Shown: positions 1-6,545 of the stretch, piece after piece
How positions within the stretch are numbered: the stretch's first letter is position 1
Layout: every line of letters begins with the position of its first letter
NCBI GenBank assembly: GCA_937880705.1
Contig: CALGRZ010000112.1
Span: 1-29,438, forward strand
Length of the DNA stretch: 29,438 bases
Source of the DNA: an uncultured Alistipes sp.
GTDB taxonomy: Bacteria; Bacteroidota; Bacteroidia; Bacteroidales; Rikenellaceae
Direction: 5' to 3'
The notes under the pieces: model-generated
Told to the model about the DNA's origin: nothing
Databases searched by the model: none
Seen by the model: the letters and a program-made list of their open reading frames with translations, nothing else
Position numbers and translations under genes: made by a program

Positions 1-284
1 AACACATACCCTCAAACGAACTTTGAACTAAACCGAAAGCGAAGATAATAATTTGGAGATAAGTTCAAGCATCTTTTTGCAACATTTTGCGACCAAAAAA
101 GAACTTTTTTTAATCGCTATTTTATAAATTTAAAAATAGTGGGATATTTTTAGAACTTTATTAATTACCCCCCCCTATAGTAATTTAATTATTTAATAAA
201 TATCTACTCGTATACTAAATTTATTAAAGATGCGACTATATGCAGGAGAAAGCATCAAAGTGAGCCAAATGGGTTATTTGCAAC
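1..284. other. AT-rich intergenic region, nothing recognised
   Basis: This stretch holds no credible coding sequence on either strand and no tRNA-like fold that I can see. It is strongly AT-rich, unlike the genes beside it, and has one run of eight C at 168-175. It probably contains the regulatory or terminator region of whatever lies to the left of the window, but I could not find a clear TTTG / TAnnTTTG promoter pair. The terminator of the pullulanase gene begins at its right edge. Confidence 0.5.
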
Positions 285-319
285 AAAAAAGTGCCGACTC
301 TCTTTCGAAGGTCGACACT
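285..319 (-). terminator. Rho-independent terminator of the pullulanase gene
   Basis: Read on the minus strand, a 9-bp stem (one G-U pair) forms between 311-319 and 290-298, closing a 12-base loop. A run of six T follows at 285-290. It lies about 20 bases after the pullulanase stop codon, as expected for an intrinsic terminator. Confidence 0.85.
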
Positions 320-339
320 CAATATTTGTAGCGGATAAT

Positions 340-2304
340 TTAGAACTCGGCAAGCACCACGCCGGTTACGGGTGATACGGCAAATTTGCCATCATCAACA
401 GGCAGCGAGCCCATACCCTCGGCAACGACCGTTGTGCCATCGGTGAGCCACTTGTAGTTGCCCTTAGGGATAGTAAACTCTACGCCCTCGCGTGAGCCGT
501 TGAGGAGCACCACGATGCGCTTGGCGCTGTCGATACCCTCAAGATTATCAAGCACAAAGCCTACGGCAGCCTCGTTCTCGACCTCAATAAAGCTGAGGTG
601 CTCACGCACAGCCTCGGCAGTGCCAAGCGAGAATGCGGGGTGTGCCTTGCGCATAGCGATAAGACCCTTGACGAACTCTACAAGCGAGCTATATTCGCTC
701 TTTAGCGACCAGTCGATAGCGTTGTACTTATCGGGCATATTATAGGTGTTCTTCTCGCCAAGTTTCGAGCGGAACATCTCCTCGCCACAGAAGATAAAGG
801 GAACGCCCTGCGAGGTGAATACGCCGAGGTGGGCAAGGCGCACCATCTGAAGCAGCTCCTCCTCCGAGGCCTCAGGCGAGATATGTGTAAGGCGGTCACG
901 CAGGTTGTGGTCATCGTGGCACGCTACATAGCTGATATGCTGTGTTGGCGCTGCTGTCCACGCTCCATCGGGGCGCTGTGCCTCAGGGTGGTCGATAGCG
1001 CCTACAATACCAAACTTCAGAGCCTCCTTGTTGCCCTCGACACCGTGGATAAAGCCACCCTTCGAGAGGTCGAGCGTGCCACGCAGAGCATCGCGTATAT
1101 CGTCAGAGAATGCCGCAACACCGGGCATCTGGTAGGTGTAGCGCTTGAATGCTAACTTCTTCTCATCGTAGAGGGGTGCAGATGCTGCCCAGCCCTCGCC
1201 ATAGAGCAAAATATCGGGGTTGAGAGCCTCCAAACGGCTACGGATAAGGTTCATAGTGGCGATGTCGTGGATTGCCATAAGGTCGAAGCGGAAGCCATCG
1301 ATATGGTACTCCTTAACCCAGTACTCCAACGACTCTACGATATACTTCTGCATCATAGGCTGCTCGCTGGCAGTCTCGTTGCCACAGCCTGAGCCATCGG
1401 CAAACGAGCCATCTTCGCGCATACGGTAGAAGTAGCCGGGCACGGTGAGCTCAAAACCGCAGTTCTCGGTAGAGGTGGTGTGGTTGTAGACAACATCGAG
1501 CACAACCTTCAAGCCCGCCTTGTGCATAGCCTGAACAAGACTCTTTAGCTCGCGCACACGAGCCTCAGGGTCGGCAACGGTGGTGGCGTAGGTGCCCTCA
1601 GGTGCCGAGTAGTTCTTAGGCTCATAGCCCCAGTTGTACTGGTCGGTGGGCTTAGACTCATCAATCGAGCCAAAATCGGCAGTGGGGAGCAGGTGGATAT
1701 GCGACACACCCATCTCGACAAGGTGGTCGAGGCCTGTTGCAAGACCCTCCACGGAGCGTGTGCCACGCTCGGCCATACCGAGATACTTGCCGGGGTAGCT
1801 GCTACCTGCCGAGGCGTGTGCCGTCATATCGCGGTAGTGCATCTCGTAAATCACAATCTCCGAAGGCTTGACCTCAGGCGCCTTGTCCTCTGCCCAGCCC
1901 TCAGGGTCGGTGTCGCGAAGGTCAATAATAGCGCCACGGTCGCCATTGACATTGAGCGCACGGGCGAAGATACCCGCTGTCTCCTTAAGTTGCTTGCCAT
2001 CGATGGTTACGGCAAAGGCGTAATACTCGCCCTTGTGGTCGCCCTCGGCAACAGCACGCCAAAGTCCCGCTTCGGCACGCTCCATAGCAATCTCCTCGCT
2101 AAGCGTGTCGCCATCGTAGAGGCGCACAACAACCCCCTCTGCCGTAGGTGCCCACACCTCGAAGGTGGTCTTCTCGGCGGTGTAGTCCATCTCCAAAATA
2201 GGCTTTTCGGGCACGGGGAATGGCTCCTTGTCGCCTGCACACGATACGGTGGCGGCAGCCATAATCATCGCTACGCCACTTTTGAAAAGTTGTAAAAGTC
2301 TCAT
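340..2304 (-). CDS. pulA: Type I pullulanase, GH13 lipoprotein
   Basis: This 654-residue protein is a debranching alpha-glucanase that hydrolyses alpha-1,6 links in pullulan, starch or glycogen. It starts with a lipoprotein-type signal (Cys22 follows VS), so it is probably membrane-anchored in the periplasm or at the cell surface. Residues about 38-130 look like a CBM48-type beta-sandwich. The GH13 barrel carries the four classic regions: DVVYNH at 270-275, GFRFD with nucleophile Asp341, YGE with acid/base Glu370, and CHDDH with Asp464. The type I pullulanase signature YNWGY is at 223-227, followed by E where D is usual. A C-terminal beta domain ends the protein. Length and motifs are complete. 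The gene stands alone, with its own promoter-like element and terminator, and no other starch genes are visible nearby. The family assignment is firm; the cellular location is inferred. Confidence 0.95.
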   Translation of the reverse strand: MRLLQLFKSGVAMIMAAATVSCAGDKEPFPVPEKPILEMDYTAEKTTFEVWAPTAEGVVVRLYDGDTLSEEIAMERAEAGLWRAVAEGDHKGEYYAFAVTIDGKQLKETAGIFARALNVNGDRGAIIDLRDTDPEGWAEDKAPEVKPSEIVIYEMHYRDMTAHASAGSSYPGKYLGMAERGTRSVEGLATGLDHLVEMGVSHIHLLPTADFGSIDESKPTDQYNWGYEPKNYSAPEGTYATTVADPEARVRELKSLVQAMHKAGLKVVLDVVYNHTTSTENCGFELTVPGYFYRMREDGSFADGSGCGNETASEQPMMQKYIVESLEYWVKEYHIDGFRFDLMAIHDIATMNLIRSRLEALNPDILLYGEGWAASAPLYDEKKLAFKRYTYQMPGVAAFSDDIRDALRGTLDLSKGGFIHGVEGNKEALKFGIVGAIDHPEAQRPDGAWTAAPTQHISYVACHDDHNLRDRLTHISPEASEEELLQMVRLAHLGVFTSQGVPFIFCGEEMFRSKLGEKNTYNMPDKYNAIDWSLKSEYSSLVEFVKGLIAMRKAHPAFSLGTAEAVREHLSFIEVENEAAVGFVLDNLEGIDSAKRIVVLLNGSREGVEFTIPKGNYKWLTDGTTVVAEGMGSLPVDDGKFAVSPVTGVVLAEF

Positions 2305-2339
2305 TCTGCTTATCTTATTTAGTTTGTGTTCCGTAAGGG

Positions 2340-2347
2340 CAAAGTTA
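2340..2347 (-). promoter_or_regulatory. Candidate -7 element for the pullulanase gene
   Basis: On the minus strand this reads TAACTTTG, an exact match to the Bacteroidetes -7 consensus TAnnTTTG, about 36 bases before the start codon. No clear TTTG sits 19-21 bases further upstream; the nearest is CTTG at a 22-base spacing. The assignment is therefore only moderate. Confidence 0.45.
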
Positions 2348-2414
2348 CTAAATAATTCCGCAAATGTAGCAAGCGACTCTCGATATTTTTAGCTGTGCAA
2401 ATTTTAGCTCTATT

Positions 2415-2446
2415 TTTTCACATTCCCGAAAAAAATCGTATCTTTA
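2415..2446 (+). promoter_or_regulatory. Candidate promoter of the ricT-gldH-trmB-rlmD operon
   Basis: TTTT at 2415-2418 and TATCTTTA at 2439-2446 are separated by 20 bases. Each differs from the Bacteroidetes consensus (TTTG, 19-21 bases, TAnnTTTG) at one position. The start codon of ricT follows 43 bases later. It is the best candidate in the 185-base gap shared with the divergent pullulanase gene. Confidence 0.45.
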
Positions 2447-2489
2447 CGCCCAAATGTTATATTGACAAAGTATACCCATTTAGATAACG

Positions 2490-3821
2490 ATGAGTTGTAA
2501 CAAAAATCATAAGCCCGAAATGGGTCGCGGATGTTGCTTCTGCGACTGTGGCGACGAGCTGGAGGCGAGGGCCTCGGAGGGCTGCTATAAACTTCACGAA
2601 ACCAACTGGTTGGAGGAGTATCCCGACAATATACCCACCGATATCTTCGAGGTGCGATTTAAGAATACACGCCGTTCTTACTATCAGAATGTCAACGGCT
2701 TGGAGCTTAAGCGTGGTGACATCGTGGCTGTCGAGGCATCTCCCGGCCACGACATCGGCATCGTATCGCTCACGGGCGACATGGTGGCCAAGCAGATGCG
2801 TCGTGTAGGCTTCAACCCCCACAATGGTGAGTTCAAGAAGATATACCGCAAGGCGCGCCCCTACGACATCGAGAAGTGGCAGGAGGCCATAGCCCTCGAG
2901 CATGAGACGATGATCGCCTCACGACAGATAGCTGCCGATATGGGTCTTAACATGAAGATTGGCGATGTGGAGTACCAGGGCGATAAGATCAAGGCTATCT
3001 TCTACTATATTGCCGACGAGCGTGTCGACTTCCGTGAGCTTATCAAGGTCTTTGCTGACCGCTTCCGCATCCGCATCGAGATGAAGCAGATTGGTGCCCG
3101 TCAGGAGGCCGGACGTATCGGCGGTATCGGAGCCTGTGGCCGTGAGCTGTGCTGTGCCTCGTGGATGTCGAGCTTCTCGAGTGTGACGACCAATGCCGCT
3201 CGCATGCAGGAGATATCGCTCAACCCCCAGAAGCTGGCGGGTCAGTGCTCGAAGCTGAAGTGCTGCCTGATGTACGAGTATGACGTATATGCCGATGCAC
3301 GTCGCACCATACCTCGTCTGCGCGAGCCGTTGCAGACGCTCGATGGCGAGTACTTCCTGGTTAAGGTTGATCCTCTGGCACAGACGATGACATTCTCGAC
3401 AAGCAAGAGTGCCATGGCCAACCTCGTAACACTCTCTATAGCCCGTGTCAAGGAGGTTATAGCCCTCAACCGTGCCGGCCAGAAGGTCGATAAGTTGGAG
3501 GGTGAGGGCACAGCCAACGTAGTTGAGGAGCCCACCTACCGTCATGAGGAGGATAGCATCACACGTTTCGACAAGCAGAAGCGTCAGAAGCGTCAGAAGC
3601 GTCGTGGTGGCAAGGAGCGCGAGGGCCGTGAGGGTGACGACCACACCGCGCAGGAGCAGAAGCCACGCCAGGAGCGTGAGGCCAAGGCCGAGGTGGGCGA
3701 TAAGCAGGAGGCGCAGCCTCGTGAGAGACGTCAGGGTGAGCGTCGCCGTCGCGATAATCGCCGTCGTAACAATGGTGCCGGTGGTGAACGCCGTGAGCCT
3801 AAAACAGAGGGTAAGGAGTAA
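2490..3821 (+). CDS. ricT: RicT-like PSP1-domain protein
   Basis: This 443-residue protein belongs to the PSP1/RicT (YaaT) family. In Bacillus subtilis RicT forms an Fe-S-containing complex with RicA and RicF that acts with RNase Y on mRNA maturation; whether that role holds in Bacteroidetes is unknown. Two cysteine-rich stretches support the call: several Cys within the first 20 residues (positions 3, 15, 16, 18, 20), and the PSP1-core motifs GACGRELCC and CSKLKCCL near residues 210-260. After about residue 350 the protein becomes a highly charged Lys/Arg/Glu/Gln-rich tail that is probably disordered and contains three tandem QKR units. It is the first gene of a tight operon, and its stop codon overlaps the start of gldH (TAATG). 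Confidence 0.9.
   Translation: MSCNKNHKPEMGRGCCFCDCGDELEARASEGCYKLHETNWLEEYPDNIPTDIFEVRFKNTRRSYYQNVNGLELKRGDIVAVEASPGHDIGIVSLTGDMVAKQMRRVGFNPHNGEFKKIYRKARPYDIEKWQEAIALEHETMIASRQIAADMGLNMKIGDVEYQGDKIKAIFYYIADERVDFRELIKVFADRFRIRIEMKQIGARQEAGRIGGIGACGRELCCASWMSSFSSVTTNAARMQEISLNPQKLAGQCSKLKCCLMYEYDVYADARRTIPRLREPLQTLDGEYFLVKVDPLAQTMTFSTSKSAMANLVTLSIARVKEVIALNRAGQKVDKLEGEGTANVVEEPTYRHEEDSITRFDKQKRQKRQKRRGGKEREGREGDDHTAQEQKPRQEREAKAEVGDKQEAQPRERRQGERRRRDNRRRNNGAGGERREPKTEGKE
3576..3602 (+). repeat. Three tandem 9-bp units encoding QKR
   Basis: The nonamer CAGAAGCGT occurs three times head to tail, in frame within ricT, and gives three QKR tripeptides at the start of the basic tail. Gain or loss of a unit would change tail length without a frameshift. 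Confidence 0.85.
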
Positions 3822-4270
3822 TGTGCCTTGCAGTTAGAATAGTGGCACTGCTTGCTGTGGTGCTGATGACGGGTTGTGTGTCGAAGCCTCGCACTATCGA
3901 GGTTAGCGACATGCCTATGTCGGTGTGGGCCTCGCCCGAGGATATCTTCTACGACAACAGCGACACGCTGCAACGTCGTGAGTTGAGCATCCTGCTGCGT
4001 TACGACAAGGGCTACCACAGCGACTCGATACCGATGCGCATCTTGACCATCTCGCCCGACTCGCTGGTATTGGAGGAGTCCTTCACGCTGCGCGTGCCCC
4101 ATCTGGCCGATATGCGCCCTCAGGAGCAGACCTTCAGCTACCGTCGCAATGTGGTGTTGCTGCGCCAGGGGCGTTACCACTTTCGCCTCACCCCCGAAGA
4201 GCCTGTTGAAGGCATCCGCTCCGTGGGTCTTATCATCAGCCAGCCAGAGAATAATACCGTAAACAACTAA
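3821..4270 (+). CDS. gldH: GldH-like gliding motility lipoprotein
   Basis: This 149-residue lipoprotein has a short hydrophobic signal ending in a lipobox (LMTG before Cys19). The rest is a mostly beta domain with no catalytic motif. Its length, signal, the MPMSVWASPEDIFY-type segment after the lipid anchor, and its position directly after the PSP1/ricT gene match the GldH family. GldH was first found as needed for gliding in Flavobacterium, but it is also conserved in non-gliding Bacteroidales, where its job is unclear. The start codon overlaps the ricT stop by one base, and trmB begins five bases after its stop, so it is translationally linked to both. The family assignment rests on my recognition of the sequence pattern and context. 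Confidence 0.8.
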   Translation: MCLAVRIVALLAVVLMTGCVSKPRTIEVSDMPMSVWASPEDIFYDNSDTLQRRELSILLRYDKGYHSDSIPMRILTISPDSLVLEESFTLRVPHLADMRPQEQTFSYRRNVVLLRQGRYHFRLTPEEPVEGIRSVGLIISQPENNTVNN

Positions 4271-4275
4271 CCTAT

Positions 4276-5028
4276 ATGGGAAAAGATAAACTGCGTAAGT
4301 TTGCCGAGAACCTGACGTTTAAGTGTCTCGTGCAGCCCGAATTTGACGATATCTTCCATAAGGATCACCCGCTCAAGGGGCACTGGCACGAGGAGTTCTT
4401 CCACAACGACAACCCTATCGTGCTGGAGCTGGGCTGTGGTCGTGGTGAGTACACCGTGGCCCTTGCCGAGCGCAATCCCGACAAGAACTACATAGGCATC
4501 GACATCAAGGGTGCCCGCATGTGGCGTGGTGCCAAGACTGCCACCGAGCGTGGCATGGCCAACGTAGGCTTTGTGCGTACACGCATCGAGTTCATCCGCT
4601 CGTTCTTCGCCCCGGGCGAGGTGTCGGAGATATGGATCACCTTCCCCGACCCGCAGCTTAAGAGCCGCCGTGCCAAGAAGCGACTCACCTCGCCGCTCTT
4701 CTTGGCCGAGTATAAACGGATGCTCACCGACGATGGTGTCATAAACCTCAAGACCGACTCGCAGCACCTCTACCGCTATACGGCGGCAGTTATCGAGCGT
4801 CTGGGCCTCACGGCCGAGGTGCAGAATGACGATATCTACGGCTCGGGTTATGCCGACGAGGTGTTGTCGGTGAAGACGGCCTACGAGACCAAGTTTGTGG
4901 CTATGGGTCTGCCCATCACCTACACGCGCTTCACGTTGAGTGGCTGCACACAGTTTGACCACTTCGACTGGGAGGGTGATGATGTGTTGGAGAAGGATGC
5001 GGAGAGTAATAGAACAAAGGCATTTTAA
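4276..5028 (+). CDS. trmB: tRNA (guanine-N7-)-methyltransferase
   Basis: This 250-residue cytoplasmic enzyme uses S-adenosylmethionine to form m7G at position 46 of the tRNA variable loop. The SAM-binding motif LELGCGRGEYT lies near residues 51-61, followed by an acidic strand end, GIDIKGAR. The TrmB hallmark FPDPQLKSRRAKKRL follows near residue 120, matching the FPDPWxKxRHxKRR signature of the family. Length is normal. It is the third gene of the ricT operon, five bases after gldH and eleven before rlmD, grouping two RNA methyltransferases with RicT. Confidence 0.95.
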   Translation: MGKDKLRKFAENLTFKCLVQPEFDDIFHKDHPLKGHWHEEFFHNDNPIVLELGCGRGEYTVALAERNPDKNYIGIDIKGARMWRGAKTATERGMANVGFVRTRIEFIRSFFAPGEVSEIWITFPDPQLKSRRAKKRLTSPLFLAEYKRMLTDDGVINLKTDSQHLYRYTAAVIERLGLTAEVQNDDIYGSGYADEVLSVKTAYETKFVAMGLPITYTRFTLSGCTQFDHFDWEGDDVLEKDAESNRTKAF

Positions 5029-5039
5029 CTCGCTCTGTT

Positions 5040-6449
5040 ATGGGAAAGAGAAGAAAGGATCTGCCCTTTATTGAGGGGCTGCAAATAACAACGCTTGCTG
5101 CCGAGGGTAAGGCTATGGGCAAGCATGACAATCAGGTTGTCTTTGTGCCGATGACCGTACCCGGCGACGTGGTCGACGTTCAGGTCAGGAAGCACCATCG
5201 TCGCTATATGGAGGCCACCGTGGTGCGCTATGTCGAGCGTTCACCGCTGCGCACCGAGCCCTTCTGCGAGCACTTCGGCATCTGCGGAGGTTGTAAGTGG
5301 CAGAGTCTGCCCTACGAGGAGCAGCTCAAGCAGAAGACCAAGCAGGTGGAGGATCAGCTGGTGCGCATCGGCCACCTTGCCATCCCCGAGGTGCGCCCCT
5401 GTTTAGGCTCGGCACGCACACGCGAGTACCGCAACAAGCTGGAGTTTACCTTCGCCGACCGTCGTTGGCTCACCTACGAGGAGATTGCCGCGGGTGGCGA
5501 TATCGAGCCGGTGCCTGCCGTGGGTTTCCACATCCCCGGCTGTTTCGATAAGGTGCTGGATATCAACAGATGCCATCTGCAGGACGATATATCCAACCGC
5601 ATACGTCTGGCTACAAAGCAGTTCTGCATCGAGCATGGCTACTCGTTCCACAATGCCCGTGCCCATGAGGGTCTGATGCGTACCATGGTGGTGCGTACTG
5701 CCTCGACGGGCGAGATTATGGTGATTGTTGTCTTCAACGAGAACGACGCGGAGCGTATCAATGCCCTTATGGGCTATCTGCATGAGCAGTTCCCCGAGAT
5801 CACGTCGCTCATATATATGATCAACGACAAGTGGAACGACTCGCTGGGTGACAGGGAGCCTATCTGCTTCGCCGGCAAGGACCATATCATCGAGCAGATG
5901 GAGGATCTGAAGTTTAAGGTCGGCCCCAAGTCGTTCTACCAGACCAACTCCGAGCAGGCCTACGAGCTATATAAGGTTACGCGCAACTTCGCCTTGCTCA
6001 AGGAGGATGACATCCTCTACGACCTCTACACAGGCACGGGTACCATCGCCAACTTCTGTGCCCGCCGTGCCCGCAAGGTTGTGGGTGTAGAGTATGTCCC
6101 CGAGGCTATCGAGGATGCCAAGCTGAACTCGATGCTCAACGGCATAGACAATACGACGTTCTATGCAGGTGACATGAAGGATGTGATGAGCGATGAGTTT
6201 ATCGAGCGCAATGGTCGCCCCGATGTCATCATCCTCGACCCGCCCCGCGCAGGTGTCGATGAGCGCGTGCTGGAGGTCATCAAGCGTGCCGCTCCCGAGC
6301 GTATGGTCTATGTGAGCTGTAACCCCTCTACCCAGGCGCGCGACCTGGCTCTCCTTGACGATATGTATGAGATCGTGGCAGTGCAGCCTGTGGATATGTT
6401 CCCTCATACGCATCACGTCGAGAATGTGGTTAAGTTGCGCAGGAGGTAG
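5040..6449 (+). CDS. rlmD: 23S rRNA (uracil-C5-)-methyltransferase, RlmD/RumA type
   Basis: This 469-residue SAM-dependent enzyme methylates a uracil of RNA, in the RlmD family U1939 of 23S rRNA. An N-terminal TRAM-like beta-barrel spans roughly residues 10-70. Four cysteines fit the Fe-S site: Cys76, Cys82, Cys85 (C-x5-C-x2-C) and Cys178. The methyltransferase core has the DLYTGTGT motif near 328, LDPPRAG near 399, the nucleophile Cys427 in VSCNPS, and Glu461 in HVENVV as the likely base. The protein is complete. Members of this family can act on other uridines of rRNA or tRNA, so the exact target is an inference. It is the last gene of the operon and is followed by a strong hairpin. Confidence 0.92.
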   Translation: MGKRRKDLPFIEGLQITTLAAEGKAMGKHDNQVVFVPMTVPGDVVDVQVRKHHRRYMEATVVRYVERSPLRTEPFCEHFGICGGCKWQSLPYEEQLKQKTKQVEDQLVRIGHLAIPEVRPCLGSARTREYRNKLEFTFADRRWLTYEEIAAGGDIEPVPAVGFHIPGCFDKVLDINRCHLQDDISNRIRLATKQFCIEHGYSFHNARAHEGLMRTMVVRTASTGEIMVIVVFNENDAERINALMGYLHEQFPEITSLIYMINDKWNDSLGDREPICFAGKDHIIEQMEDLKFKVGPKSFYQTNSEQAYELYKVTRNFALLKEDDILYDLYTGTGTIANFCARRARKVVGVEYVPEAIEDAKLNSMLNGIDNTTFYAGDMKDVMSDEFIERNGRPDVIILDPPRAGVDERVLEVIKRAAPERMVYVSCNPSTQARDLALLDDMYEIVAVQPVDMFPHTHHVENVVKLRRR

Positions 6450-6502
6450 CCCTATTATATATTTTAGGTAGGCTGAATTTAATTCAGTATTCCCAACAAA
6501 AC

Positions 6503-6541
6503 GTGGATGGCTAAATAGTAAATTAGTCATCCACCTGTTTT
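6503..6541. terminator. Bidirectional terminator between convergent genes
   Basis: A 12-bp stem (one G-U pair) forms between 6503-6514 and 6523-6534 with an 8-base loop. On the plus strand CTGTTTT follows, and on the minus strand GTTTTGTT follows. It sits between the end of rlmD and the end of the convergent outer-membrane gene, so it probably stops both transcripts. Confidence 0.85.
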
Positions 6542-6545
6542 ATGC

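Noticed and set aside
168..175. C8 run in the left intergenic region as a phase-variable promoter element
   Set aside because: No promoter boxes flank it and no gene start lies nearby in the window.
5403..5885. Long open frames antisense to rlmD and, likewise, to ricT, transketolase, GH3 and the epimerase
   Set aside because: They mirror strongly supported genes, are rich in Arg/His/Leu as shadow frames are, and show no domain or signal of their own.
6472..6486. Short palindrome CTGAATT-T-AATTCAG after rlmD
   Set aside because: AT-rich with a one-base centre, so it cannot fold as a stable hairpin. The 12-bp stem just after it explains termination better.
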